DNA from: Burkholderiales bacterium Ga0074133
GTDB lineage: Bacteria; Pseudomonadota; Gammaproteobacteria; Burkholderiales; Burkholderiaceae_C
NCBI GenBank assembly: GCA_001464865.1
Contig: LNEG01000053.1
Span: 1-51,957, forward strand
Direction of reading: 5' to 3'
DNA length: 51,957 bases
The notes beneath the pieces were generated by a model, which was not told where the DNA came from, did no database searches, and saw nothing but the letters and a program-made list of their open reading frames with translations. A program made the position numbers and the translations under genes. Below, piece by piece: positions 20,551 through 29,713 of the stretch (positions within the stretch are counted from its first letter, which is position 1; the number at the start of each line of letters is the position of its first letter).

Positions 20551-21939
20551 TCAGTGGCTGGCCGCGCCGACGTGCGCATCGGGCTTCACCCGGTGCAGCA
20601 GCGCCAGCATGGCCGCTTCGATGCGCGCCAGCGCTTCGGCCGTGTGGCCTTCGAATCGCAGCACCAGAACCGGGGTGGTGTTGCTGGCGCGGATCAGGCC
20701 AAAGCCATCGGGCCAGTCCACGCGCAGGCCGTCGATGCTGCTGATCACGGCAGGGGCCACAAAGGTATCGGCCGCCAGCGTCTGCAGCTCGGCTGTCAGG
20801 CGGTGGGGCTCGCCCTCTGCGCAGGCCACATTCAGCTCGGGGGTCGAGTGGCTGGTGGGCAGCGCATTGAGCACGGCGCTTGGGTCGTCGTGGCGGCTCA
20901 GGATTTCAAGCAGGCGGCAGCCGGCATAGGTGCCGTCGTCAAAACCGAACCAGCGCTCCTTGAAGAAGATGTGCCCGCTCATCTCGCCGCCCAGCGGAGA
21001 GTTGGTTTCCTTCATGCGCGCCTTGATGAGCGAGTGGCCGGTCTTGAACATCACGGGCACACCGCCCGCCGCGGCGATGGCAGGGGCCAGGCGCTGGGTG
21101 CACTTCACGTCAAAGATGATCTCGCCGCCCGGAACGCGCGAGAGCACGTCCTGCGCAAACAGCATCATCTGGCGGTCGGGGAAGATGTTGGTGCCATCCT
21201 TCGTGACGATGCCCAGGCGGTCGCCGTCGCCGTCAAAGGCCAGGCCCAGCTCCGCGTCGCCCGCCTGCAGCGCGGCAATCAGGTCGCGCAAGTTCTCGGG
21301 CTTGCTCGGGTCGGGGTGGTGGTTGGGGAAGTTTCCGTCCACCTCGGAGAAAAGTTCGGTCACTTCGCAGCCCAGCGCGCGGAAGATGCCGGGCGCCGAG
21401 GCTCCGGCGATGCCGTTGCCGCAATCCACCACGATCTTCATGGGCCGCGCGAGCTTCACATCACCCACAATGCGCGCCGTGTAGTCGGCCAGCACATCCA
21501 CGCTGCGCACTGAGCCGCCGGGCCGCAGTTGCCAGCTTTCCTGCTCCATGGTGCGGCGCAGGGCCTGGATTTCCTCACCATAGATGGCGCGACCGGCCAG
21601 CACCATCTTGAAGCCGTTGTAGTCGCGCGGGTTGTGGCTGCCCGTGACCTGGATGCCGGAGCTGCACAGCGTGCTGGCAGCAAAGTACAGCAGGGGCGTC
21701 GTGACGGTACCTACGTCGATCACCTCGATGCCCGCTTCCATCAGGCCGCGGATGAGTGCTGCGGAGATGGACGGGCCCGACAGGCGCCCGTCACGCCCCA
21801 CCGCCACGGTGGTCTGCCCCTCTGCCCGCGCCGCGGTGCCAAAGGCACGGCCCAGCCCCACGGCCACGTCTTCGTTCAGGGTCTCCGGCACGATGCCGCG
21901 GATGTCGTAGGCTTTGAAGATGGCGGGGGTGGGCTGCAC
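20551..21939 (-). CDS. Phosphomannomutase/phosphoglucomutase (AlgC-like)
   Basis: Alpha-D-phosphohexomutase of 462 residues interconverting hexose 6- and 1-phosphates for LPS, exopolysaccharide or glycogen precursors. Key motifs: N-terminal KAYDIRGIVPETL, phospho-Ser101 in TGSHNP, Mg-binding DGDGDR in domain 2, sugar-binding GGEMSGHIFF in domain 3 and RASNTTPVLVLRFE in domain 4. Length and motifs match Pseudomonas AlgC. Translation starts with GTG (21939); an in-frame TGA lies just upstream, and no nearby ATG fits. It leads a minus-strand unit with the nitrilase and waaA, consistent with envelope polysaccharide synthesis. Confidence 0.93.
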   Translation of the reverse strand: MQPTPAIFKAYDIRGIVPETLNEDVAVGLGRAFGTAARAEGQTTVAVGRDGRLSGPSISAALIRGLMEAGIEVIDVGTVTTPLLYFAASTLCSSGIQVTGSHNPRDYNGFKMVLAGRAIYGEEIQALRRTMEQESWQLRPGGSVRSVDVLADYTARIVGDVKLARPMKIVVDCGNGIAGASAPGIFRALGCEVTELFSEVDGNFPNHHPDPSKPENLRDLIAALQAGDAELGLAFDGDGDRLGIVTKDGTNIFPDRQMMLFAQDVLSRVPGGEIIFDVKCTQRLAPAIAAAGGVPVMFKTGHSLIKARMKETNSPLGGEMSGHIFFKERWFGFDDGTYAGCRLLEILSRHDDPSAVLNALPTSHSTPELNVACAEGEPHRLTAELQTLAADTFVAPAVISSIDGLRVDWPDGFGLIRASNTTPVLVLRFEGHTAEALARIEAAMLALLHRVKPDAHVGAASH

Positions 21940-22127
21940 GTAGAAGGGCTTTCAGACTGGTACGTTGGAAAGGGCGGGCCATTGTAGGGGCGTGGTTGGC
22001 TGGCGGCCTGTCGGCGGGCACCCCGTCTGGCCCTGGTCAGCGACGGCAGTGAGCATGCCACCACCCCGGCGCGCAGCCCACTCAGGCACAGGTCCGAAAA
22101 CGGCCAGTGCCCTGGGCTCAGACTCCT

Positions 22128-23804
22128 ATGATCGGCGCCATGACATCGCCCACGCGTCCTCCCGTCCTGCTGCCCAACCAAGATGCAGCGGTCCCCGGTA
22201 CGGCCGATGCGGAAGGTGCCACCGACGAAGGCCGCTACCTGGCCCTGAAGGCGCGCGATGCACGCTTTGACGGACGGTTTTTCACGGGCGTCACTTCCAC
22301 AGGCATCTATTGCAGGCCGGTGTGCGCCGTGCGCACGCCGCGGCGCGAGAACTGCCGCTTTTTCACCCTGGCGGCCCAGGCCGAAAATGCGGGCTTCAGG
22401 CCCTGCCTGCGCTGCCGACCTGAGGTGGCACCGCAGGCGTTGGCGTGGTCCGTGCAGGACGCCACCAGCATTCTCGTCCAGCAGGCAGTGCGCATTCTGG
22501 ATGCCCCCGGGTTCGCATCACCCAGTGACGTGCAGGGCGCCACAGTGGCCCGGCTGGCCCAACGCCTGGGCGTGAGCGATCGGCACCTTCGGCGCATCTT
22601 CGAGGCTGCGCTGGGTGTATCGCCCCTCCAATACTTGCAGACCCGGCGCCTGCTCACTGCCAAACAGTTGCTGACCGACACGCCCATGCCGGTCACGCAG
22701 GTGGCGCTGGCCAGCGGGTTTGGCAGCTTGCGCCGCTTCAATGCCGCGTTTTCCACGCACTACGGGCTCAACCCCATCCAGCTGCGGCGTGGCGCGGTGA
22801 CACCGCAGGCCGGCCCCCACCGGGGGGCAGCCGGTGCGACGGCAGCCAGCGCAACCCTGCGGCTGGCTTGGCGCCCGCCCATGGACGTATCGGCACTGCT
22901 GGCATTTTTTGAGCGCAGGCGTTTTGTGGGGGTCGAGGCCGTGGTCACCTATGGCACCGTCCCCACCCTGCGCCGCACGGTGCGGCTGCCGGGTGGCATC
23001 ACTGGCTGGCTGAGTGCGCAGTTCGACACCACGCGCCACCTGGTGCTGCTCCACACCAGCGAATCCCTGTACCCCGCCTTGCCCGAGGTGATCCGCCGCG
23101 TGCGCGCCATGCTGGACCTCGACGCAGATCCGGCGGCCATCAACGCGGTGCTGGGGCCGGTGTTCCCAGGCCGTGACGGGCTCAGGGTGCCGGGCGCTTT
23201 CGACGGGTTCGAGCTGGCCGTGCGGGCCGTGCTGGGCCAGCAGATCACGGTGGCCGCCGCGCGCACGCTGGGTCAGCGTCTGGTCGAACACCTGGGCGAG
23301 CCAGTGGCGACACCGTGGCCTGACCTGAACCGGCTTTTCCCCACGCCCGCCGTTCTGGCCAGCGCCAGCGAAGACACGCTGGGCCGGCTCGGCATCGTGC
23401 GCCAGCGCCAGGCGGCCATCGTGGCGCTGGCCCGTGCGGTGGACAGCGGGGCCGTTGCCCTCGACGCCATGGCCGATGTGCCCGCCACCCTGGCCGCCCT
23501 GTGCGCCCTGCCCGGCATTGGCGACTGGACAGCCCAGTACATCGCCATGCGCGTACTGCGCTGGCCCGATGCGTTTCCGGCCGGCGACGTGGCGCTGCAC
23601 AAGGCGCTGGGCATACAGGGCGAGCGCAACCCCGCCCGCGCCGCCCTGCAGGCGTCTGAAGCCTGGCGCCCGTGGCGCAGCTACGGCGTGATACGGGCAT
23701 GGGCCTCGCTGGCGCCGCTGGCCCCACCCACGTTGCCCGCAGCGGGTGCGCCCGCCAAAACCAGCGCAGTACCTGAGCGCGCTGCTGCCAAATATTCAAA
23801 ATAG
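22128..23804 (+). CDS. Ada-AlkA fusion: alkylation-responsive regulator plus 3-methyladenine DNA glycosylase II
   Basis: A 558-residue fusion protein. Residues about 40-105 form the Ada metal-binding domain with Cys62, 66, 93 and 96 in the same spacing as E. coli Ada Cys38/42/69/72, so Cys62 is the likely methyl acceptor from phosphotriesters. An AraC helix-turn-helix pair follows (VARLAQRLGVSDRHLRRIFE; QVALASGFGSLRRFNAAF). The C-terminal half is AlkA: LGQQITVAAARTL, helix-hairpin-helix LPGIGDWTAQYIAMR, catalytic Asp487. It would both activate repair genes and excise alkylated bases. The start is ATG 22128 or ATG 22140. The last residues (KYSK) are encoded by repeat copy C. Confidence 0.92.
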   Translation: MIGAMTSPTRPPVLLPNQDAAVPGTADAEGATDEGRYLALKARDARFDGRFFTGVTSTGIYCRPVCAVRTPRRENCRFFTLAAQAENAGFRPCLRCRPEVAPQALAWSVQDATSILVQQAVRILDAPGFASPSDVQGATVARLAQRLGVSDRHLRRIFEAALGVSPLQYLQTRRLLTAKQLLTDTPMPVTQVALASGFGSLRRFNAAFSTHYGLNPIQLRRGAVTPQAGPHRGAAGATAASATLRLAWRPPMDVSALLAFFERRRFVGVEAVVTYGTVPTLRRTVRLPGGITGWLSAQFDTTRHLVLLHTSESLYPALPEVIRRVRAMLDLDADPAAINAVLGPVFPGRDGLRVPGAFDGFELAVRAVLGQQITVAAARTLGQRLVEHLGEPVATPWPDLNRLFPTPAVLASASEDTLGRLGIVRQRQAAIVALARAVDSGAVALDAMADVPATLAALCALPGIGDWTAQYIAMRVLRWPDAFPAGDVALHKALGIQGERNPARAALQASEAWRPWRSYGVIRAWASLAPLAPPTLPAAGAPAKTSAVPERAAAKYSK

Positions 23805-23857
23805 ATAGCAACCAAGCCAATCAAATCCTCGACTACAGCCACTTTTGACCCAAAATC
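23793..23857 (+). repeat. Interspersed repeat copy C (ada-alkA to ogt junction)
   Basis: The element reads ATTCAAAATAGATAGCAACC and later CTACAGCCACTTTTGACCCAAAA, the same layout as copies A and B. It supplies the ada-alkA stop codon (TAG) and fills the 62-base gap to the methyltransferase gene. Confidence 0.6.
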
Positions 23858-23866
23858 TTCCAGAAC

Positions 23867-24433
23867 ATGCCTTATTCCCCCTCTCACGTGCAGATGCGCG
23901 TTGCCACCCGCCTGGGCCCGGTACGCATGGCGGCATCGCCCGCAGGCCTTGCCGGCCTGTGGTTTGAAGGCCAGCGCCACGAGCCGCTGCAGCACCTGCA
24001 CGGCGCGCTTGCCTGGGCCGATGCCGCCGATCACCCGCTGCTGGTGCAGGCAGCGGGGCAGCTTGACGGCTACCTGGCCGGCACTCGCACCGCGTTCGAC
24101 CTGCCGCTGGACTTGTCGAGCGGTACCCCGTTTCAACAGGAAGTGTGGCGAGCATTGCTGGCCGTGGGGCGCGGCACCACCACCAGCTATGGCGCGCTCA
24201 GCCGCCAGCTGGCCCGCCCGCTGGCCATGCGCGCAGTGGGCGCGGCGGTGGGCCGCAACCCGCTGAGCATCGTGGTGCCTTGCCACCGGGTGATCGGCGC
24301 AAACGGCGCGCTCACCGGCTACGCCGGCGGGCTGGACCGCAAGACCGCACTGCTGGCGCTGGAAGGTGCCTGGCCCGCCCCGGTGGCAAGCAGCGGTGCG
24401 GCCAGCGCCCGTCCCAAGCAGGCGTACCGATGA
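23867..24433 (+). CDS. ogt: Methylated-DNA-protein cysteine methyltransferase (O6-alkylguanine)
   Basis: Suicide DNA repair protein of 188 residues that transfers alkyl groups from O6-alkylguanine to its own Cys139. The active site is PCHRVI, preceded by VGRNPLSIVV and followed by GYAGGLDRKTALLALE, all standard. The HTH part GTTTSYGALSRQLARP is intact. It supplies the methyltransferase activity missing from the Ada-AlkA protein upstream, so the two genes together cover what E. coli Ada and AlkA do. The ATG at 23867 is the first in frame. The final TGA overlaps the ATG of the EamA gene. Confidence 0.93.
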   Translation: MPYSPSHVQMRVATRLGPVRMAASPAGLAGLWFEGQRHEPLQHLHGALAWADAADHPLLVQAAGQLDGYLAGTRTAFDLPLDLSSGTPFQQEVWRALLAVGRGTTTSYGALSRQLARPLAMRAVGAAVGRNPLSIVVPCHRVIGANGALTGYAGGLDRKTALLALEGAWPAPVASSGAASARPKQAYR

Positions 24434-25356
24434 CCGGGGCTTCCGCGAAACCCGTGTCGGGCTGGATCGGCGAGTTCGTGTTGCTGGCCGCCCTGTGGGG
24501 CGCGTCGTTCCTGTTCATGCGGCTGGGGGCGTCGGAGTTTGGCCCCTTGCCCACCGCCGGGCTGCGCGTCGCGCTGGCCACCCTGTTCCTGTGGCCCATC
24601 ATGCTGCGTCAGGGGCACCTGGGTGCATTCCGGCAGCACTGGCGGCCCATCATGCTGGCGGGTGTCATCAACTCGGCGATTCCGTTTGCGCTCTTTGCCT
24701 GGGCGGTCATGCACATCGCCACCGGGCTCACCTCCATCCTCAACGCCACGGTGCCGCTGTTCGGTGCGCTGATTGCCTGGATGTGGCTCGGCGACCGCAT
24801 CACGCGGCTGCGCTGGGCAGGCCTGGCGCTGGGCTTTGCGGGCGTGGCCCTGCTGGCATGGCGAGCGCCCGCAGGCACCGGCTTCAAGACTGACAGCGCG
24901 ATGTGGGCCATCGGGGCATGCCTGCTGGCGTCGAGCTTTTACGGGCTATCGGCCAGCTTCACACGCCGCTACCTCACCGGGGTTCCGCCGCTGGCCAACG
25001 CGGCGGGCAGCCAGCTGGGGGCTGCGCTTGGCCTGGCGCTGCCCACCGTGTGGCTCTGGCCCGCCCAGATGCCCGGCCTGCGCGCCTGGGCCGCCATCGC
25101 AGCCATTGCCGTGCTGTGCACCGGCATTGCCTACATCCTGTATTTCAGGCTCATACAGCACGCCGGTCCGAGCCGGGCACTGGCTGTCACCTTCATTACA
25201 CCGGTGTTTGCAGTGCTGTACGGGGTACTCTTCCTGGGCGAGAGGGTCACGCTGTGGATGCTGGCCTGCGCCGTGGTCATTGTGTGCGGCACCTTGCTGT
25301 CAACGGGGCTTATCAGCACGTTACGGACTGTCGCAAGTCGCCGGGAGCAGCCATAA
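24430..25356 (+). CDS. EamA/DMT-family inner-membrane transporter
   Basis: Drug/metabolite transporter of 308 residues with about ten membrane segments in two EamA repeats. The first begins FVLLAALWGASFLFMRLG; the second begins MWAIGACLLASSFYGLSASF; both have the usual loop (LNATVPLFGALIAWMWLGDRI; ITPVFAVLYGVLFLGERV). Such proteins export amino acids, metabolites or toxic compounds; the cargo is unknown. It overlaps ogt by four bases (ATGA), which suggests co-expression with the alkylation repair genes, an association I cannot explain functionally. Confidence 0.92.
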   Translation: MTGASAKPVSGWIGEFVLLAALWGASFLFMRLGASEFGPLPTAGLRVALATLFLWPIMLRQGHLGAFRQHWRPIMLAGVINSAIPFALFAWAVMHIATGLTSILNATVPLFGALIAWMWLGDRITRLRWAGLALGFAGVALLAWRAPAGTGFKTDSAMWAIGACLLASSFYGLSASFTRRYLTGVPPLANAAGSQLGAALGLALPTVWLWPAQMPGLRAWAAIAAIAVLCTGIAYILYFRLIQHAGPSRALAVTFITPVFAVLYGVLFLGERVTLWMLACAVVIVCGTLLSTGLISTLRTVASRREQP

Positions 25357-25477
25357 TTTGGTTACATGCTATCTCTATCGGTTGGCCGTGATCTGACGTC
25401 TGCGTTGCCCCACGCGCATCAGGGCACGAACATGCCTGCCGGCCGCCGCCCGCTCCCGCCACACAACAGGGCCATCC

Positions 25478-28400
25478 ATGGGTAACAACACCCTGGTTGC
25501 GGGCACCGTCCTGATGCTGCTGCTGCTCGTGCTGGAGTGGCTGCCCCACTCTGAGTCGCTGCATCCGTCGCGCCGCACCCTCTGGCTGCTGGGCGTGATG
25601 GGTGGCCTGGTGTCAGTGGCATCGTTCACCGCCCTCCACTGGAACGCGCCAGAACTGCGCGTGCTGGCCTACCCCACCGTGGTGGCGTTCATGGGGCTGT
25701 ACTTTGGGGCCCTGGCAGCCACGGTGACCGCCGTCATGGCGCTGATGGCGGTGGCCTTCGTGGCACCCGAAGGCACCCTGGCAGCCGCTGCCGTGCTGGG
25801 CAGCACCGGGCTGCTGGCGCTGGGCTGGCGGGCTGCCGCCCACCGCATGCGGGTGCCCTGGGCCTCATGGCTGGCTCTGGGCGGGCTGGTCGTCAGCCTG
25901 CCGGTCATGGTGGCGGGGCTCCTTGTGCTGACCGGCAACCCATCGGGCGGGACGGGCCCATGGGGCCTGGCCATGCCATGGCACCACGGCGCGGGTGTGC
26001 TCATGCTCGGTATCGGCCGCCTGCTGCTGGCCGGCAAGGCCCGCGCAGAGCTGGCACGTACCAGCACCCAGCAGGCGCTGGCCCAACGCGAACAACAACT
26101 GCAGCTCGCCATGGACTCGCTGGGCGGCGGTCGCTGGGAATGGGATGTGGCCGAGCGGCGCTTTTACTGCCACGGGGCGTTCTACGAGTCGTTTGGCATC
26201 AAGGCCGCCGATGCCGACGACCCCGATCTGTGGCAGCGCTGGTACGCACGCCGTCACCCGGCGGATGCAGAGCGCAACGCCCAGGGGCTGTCACGCGCGA
26301 TGGACGGGCTGATGGACAGCTACGAAGCCGATTTCCGCGTGATGAACCTGCACGGCCAGTGGCGCTGGCTGATGTCGCGGGGCACGGTTGCACGGCGCGA
26401 CGCCCAGGGCAGGCCACTACGCCTGGTCGGCATGGACGTGGACATCACGGCGCACCGCGAGGTCGAAGACGCGCTGCGCTCATCGGAGGCCAAGTACACC
26501 ACTTTCTACCAGACGCTCCCCGACCCGGCGGGCATCTCGCGCATCTCGGACGGGCGCTACATGGACGTCAACCCGGCGCTGTGCGATCTGCTGGGCCTGC
26601 CGCGCGAACAGATCATGGGCCGTACGTCGTCAGAGCTTCGTATCTGGGCATCGGACAGGGAGCGCAGCCGGCTGCTGGAAACGTTCCTGCGTGATGGCAA
26701 GGTGGACCGGCTGCCCATGGTGGCGCAGAGCCAGGGCCAGCGTGTCCCGGGGCTGATGTCGGCCCGCTCGGTCATGATCGATGGCGAAAACTGTTTTGTG
26801 TTCGTGTTTCACGACATGACCGAGTCCTACCGCAGCGCCGAAGACCTGCGCGCCCTCAACAGCCTGCTGCAGCAGGCAGACGAGCGAGGCAAGGGCCTGG
26901 TGTACTGGTCTGACGTCTGCTTTGACATCCATGGCCTGCCGCACGGTACGCCGCCGCCGCACGACTACATCGAACGCCATGTGGCGCCAGCGTACCGTGA
27001 GCCTCTGCGCGAGAAACTCCGGGGCAGCATCATGAACCGCACGGACTGGAGCATGGAGATGGAGGTACAGCATGCCGACGGGCGGCTGCTGTGGGTGCGG
27101 GCACGCGGCGAGCCCGTCGTTGAAAACGGCCGCGTCACCCGGGTGCGCGGCGTCATGCAGGACATCGACGAGGCCAAACGTGCCGAGCAACGGCTGCGTC
27201 TCTCGGAAGAGCGCTTTTCGCGCATCTTCCAGCTCATGCCCTTTCCCATGGGGCTGTCCCACCGCGACACTGGTCGGTATGTGGACATCAACCCGGCGTG
27301 GGTGGAAATGCTGGGAATACCCCGGGACGAAGCCATCGGGCACACGGCGATCGAACTCGGCTTGTTCAGTGCCGAAGACCGCCAGCGCCTCGTGGATGGC
27401 GCCGAGCGCAACGGCGCCCCGGCCAGCGTCGAGGTCGAACTGAACGTACGGGGCGGCCCGCCGCGCACGGTGCTGCAATCGATGCGATCCACCGAGTTTG
27501 ACGGCGCGCCCTGCTGGCTTTTCTCCGTGCACGACATCACCGACCGCAAGCGCAACGAAGAGCAGGTGCGCGAGCGCGAGGAACTGCTGTCGCTGACGCT
27601 TTCGGCGGCCTCGCTGGGCCTGTGGGACTGGGACCTGCAATCGGGCACCGTCACGGGCGACAGCCGATGGCGCGCCATGCGCAACCTGCCCGCCGCGGCC
27701 GGCACTGCGACCGCCATCCCGTGGAACCACGCGCTCGCACCCGATGACGCCGAACGCATCGAAAGCGAGCTGGCTCGCCACCAGGAAGAGCCCGCCACCC
27801 CGTTTGACGCGACCTGGCGAGTAGACCTGGGCAACGGCCATGCTGTGCGCTGGGTGCGCAACCTGGGCAAGATCGTCGGCTTCGACGCGGACGGCACCCC
27901 GCGCCGAATGCTGGGCGTAGCGATCGATGTGACCCCCCAGCGCGAGCAGGAAGTGCTGCTGCAGCGCCTGGCCCTGTACGACGCGCTGACCGGCCTGCCC
28001 AACCGCGTGCTGCTGGCGCGCAAGCTGCAAGAGGGCATGCAGCATGCGCGCAAGACGGGCTCCCAGCTGGGCGTGGCCTACCTTGACCTCGATGGATTCA
28101 AGCCGGTGAACGACCGCCTGGGCCATGGCGCAGGCGACCGCCTGCTGGTGGTGGTGGCCGGGCGGCTGAAGAATGCGCTGCGCGGCGTGGACTGTGTGGC
28201 GCGGCTGGGTGGCGACGAGTTCGTCATCCTCATGCCCGACCTGCGCTCCCCGGAAGACTGCGAGAGCATGCTGCGCCGCGTGATGGAAAGCATCTCGGTG
28301 GTTTATCCGCTGGATGGCGAGCGGGTCGTGGTCACAGCCAGCATCGGCTACACGATTTTCCCTGCCGACGATGCCGATGCGGACGCTCTGATGCGCCACG

Positions 28401-29287
28401 CCGACCAGGCCATGTACGCCGCCAAGCAGGCCGGACGCAACCGCTACCACCAGTTCGACGCCGCCCAGGAACGTGCAATGCAGCGCCTGCGCGAGCAAAA
28501 CCGGTATCTGCGCGACGCGCTGGCAGATGCACAGTTCACGCTGTTCCTGCAGCCCAAGGTAGAAATGCGGACGGGCGCCGTGGTGGGGGCCGAAGCGCTG
28601 TCGCGGTGGATGCATCCCGAGCGCGGGCTGGTGGCGCCGGGCGAGTTCCTGCCCCTGCTGGAAGGCACCGAGCTGGAAATCGGCTTTGGCGAATGGGTCC
28701 TGGAAACTGCGCTGAACACGCTGGAGCGCCTCCAGGCCCACGGCACGCCATTGCCGCTGAGCATCAACATCGCCGCGCAACACCTTCAGCGCCCCGGCTT
28801 TGCGCAATGGGTGGCCCGCAGCCTGGCGCGCCGCCCTCACGTACCGGCCAGCCTGCTGGAGATCGAAATCACCGAAAGCGCCGCGCTTTACGACCTCATG
28901 TCGGTGGCAGACACCCTGACCGCGCTGCGGGCGCTGGGGGTAACGGTGTCGCTGGACGACTTCGGTACGGGGTACTCGTCGCTCACGTACCTGCGCCGGC
29001 TGCCCATGGACACACTCAAGATCGACCAGAGCTTCGTGCACGGCATGATGGGTGACCCCGGCGACCTGGCCATCGTGCAGGGCGTGATCGGACTGGCCCG
29101 CTCATTTGGCTACCGTGTGATTGCGGAGGGTGTGGAAACCGTGGACCAAGGCCAGATGCTGCTGCAGCTCGGTTGCATGCACGCACAGGGCTACTGCATT
29201 GCCCGGCCCATGCCGCTGGAGAACTTCCTCCAGTGGGCAGATGGCTGGGAGCCACCGGCGAGCTGGCAGCGCCCGCGGCCCTTGTAA
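25478..29287 (+). CDS. Membrane-bound multi-PAS GGDEF-EAL protein (c-di-GMP turnover)
   Basis: Cytoplasmic-membrane signalling protein of 1269 residues. Residues 1 to about 185 hold five to seven membrane helices (MASE-like), followed by about five PAS-type segments (for example SEAKYTTFYQTLPDPAGISR and SEERFSRIFQLMPFPMGLS), GGDEF and EAL. The GGDEF motif (911-915) is canonical with an RGVD inhibitory site at 902-905. The EAL (1039-1041), DDFGTGYSSL (from 1160), LKIDQSFV and EGVET motifs are intact. Both synthesis and hydrolysis of c-di-GMP are therefore possible. The gene is not in an obvious operon. The ligands of the PAS domains are unknown. Confidence 0.94.
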   Translation: MGNNTLVAGTVLMLLLLVLEWLPHSESLHPSRRTLWLLGVMGGLVSVASFTALHWNAPELRVLAYPTVVAFMGLYFGALAATVTAVMALMAVAFVAPEGTLAAAAVLGSTGLLALGWRAAAHRMRVPWASWLALGGLVVSLPVMVAGLLVLTGNPSGGTGPWGLAMPWHHGAGVLMLGIGRLLLAGKARAELARTSTQQALAQREQQLQLAMDSLGGGRWEWDVAERRFYCHGAFYESFGIKAADADDPDLWQRWYARRHPADAERNAQGLSRAMDGLMDSYEADFRVMNLHGQWRWLMSRGTVARRDAQGRPLRLVGMDVDITAHREVEDALRSSEAKYTTFYQTLPDPAGISRISDGRYMDVNPALCDLLGLPREQIMGRTSSELRIWASDRERSRLLETFLRDGKVDRLPMVAQSQGQRVPGLMSARSVMIDGENCFVFVFHDMTESYRSAEDLRALNSLLQQADERGKGLVYWSDVCFDIHGLPHGTPPPHDYIERHVAPAYREPLREKLRGSIMNRTDWSMEMEVQHADGRLLWVRARGEPVVENGRVTRVRGVMQDIDEAKRAEQRLRLSEERFSRIFQLMPFPMGLSHRDTGRYVDINPAWVEMLGIPRDEAIGHTAIELGLFSAEDRQRLVDGAERNGAPASVEVELNVRGGPPRTVLQSMRSTEFDGAPCWLFSVHDITDRKRNEEQVREREELLSLTLSAASLGLWDWDLQSGTVTGDSRWRAMRNLPAAAGTATAIPWNHALAPDDAERIESELARHQEEPATPFDATWRVDLGNGHAVRWVRNLGKIVGFDADGTPRRMLGVAIDVTPQREQEVLLQRLALYDALTGLPNRVLLARKLQEGMQHARKTGSQLGVAYLDLDGFKPVNDRLGHGAGDRLLVVVAGRLKNALRGVDCVARLGGDEFVILMPDLRSPEDCESMLRRVMESISVVYPLDGERVVVTASIGYTIFPADDADADALMRHADQAMYAAKQAGRNRYHQFDAAQERAMQRLREQNRYLRDALADAQFTLFLQPKVEMRTGAVVGAEALSRWMHPERGLVAPGEFLPLLEGTELEIGFGEWVLETALNTLERLQAHGTPLPLSINIAAQHLQRPGFAQWVARSLARRPHVPASLLEIEITESAALYDLMSVADTLTALRALGVTVSLDDFGTGYSSLTYLRRLPMDTLKIDQSFVHGMMGDPGDLAIVQGVIGLARSFGYRVIAEGVETVDQGQMLLQLGCMHAQGYCIARPMPLENFLQWADGWEPPASWQRPRPL

Positions 29288-29313
29288 CGCCCATGTGAAC
29301 AGGGCCCATGGAG

Positions 29314-29341
29314 CGGGTGCGATGCAGCGGACCCGCACCCG
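29314..29341 (+). terminator. Possible terminator hairpin after the GGDEF-EAL gene
   Basis: Perfect arms CGGGTGCG / CGCACCCG (29314-29321 and 29334-29341) with a 12-base loop lie 26 bases after the stop. There is no T tract, so it may need Rho or only protect the mRNA end. Confidence 0.3.
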
Positions 29342-29477
29342 GACCAGGCTGCAAGGGGTGCCCACTTCGACTGCCGCATCGCTCGCAAGGTCTCGTCACC
29401 GAAACCATCGCCCCTCAGGGATCTGCCACGCGCGAGCGGGTCGCGCCAGTGCCGATTGAGCGTAAAAGCTGCCCGTA

Positions 29478-29524
29478 GCGCTTTATTGACAAGCACCTCT
29501 TGCTATTTACTTCATAGCAAATCG
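29478..29524 (-). repeat. Interspersed repeat copy D
   Basis: It contains TTGCTAT-TTACTTC-ATAGCAA, a perfect seven-base inverted repeat, next to ATTGACAAGCACC. This is the reverse orientation of the layout in copy E (GCTAT...ATAGC head followed by a GC-rich body). Confidence 0.5.
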
Positions 29525-29667
29525 AGACTTGCAACCAGCCGGGCCCGCGGCCTCAACGCCGCCGCAGCCCTGTCGCACCCCAAAGCCGGCCAGCCAGCCA
29601 CTGGCGGCAAGTGCCCAATGCCCTTGCCGCGCCGCGCGCACACCGCAGCCCGCACTTCATGCACACG

Positions 29668-29686
29668 GGCCGGCGTGCAGCCGGCC
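29668..29686 (-). terminator. Possible terminator hairpin after the HPF-like gene
   Basis: Perfect arms GGCCGGC / GCCGGCC with a five-base loop lie 27 bases past the stop on the minus strand. No T run follows, so the role is uncertain. Confidence 0.3.
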
Positions 29687-29713
29687 GTGGCGCATCGTCG
29701 CCCCACCAGCGGC

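Larger units (their letters stand above)
29288..29713. other. Intergenic region between the GGDEF-EAL gene and the HPF-like gene
   Basis: This is 426 bases without a convincing gene. It contains a GC hairpin near the GGDEF-EAL stop, repeat copy D and a hairpin near the HPF-like stop, all listed separately. Open frames here are short, Arg/Ala-rich and lack ribosome-binding sites. I see nothing else in it. Confidence 0.6.

Noticed and set aside
25357-25400. Possible seventh repeat copy after the EamA gene (ATGCTATCTCTATCGG)
   Set aside because: Only a short GCTAT match; no inverted partner and no GGCC tail, so not separable from chance.
26630-29041. Minus-strand open frame of 803 codons opposite the GGDEF-EAL gene
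   Set aside because: Same composition artefact; no ribosome-binding site and no recognisable domain, while the plus strand has intact catalytic motifs.
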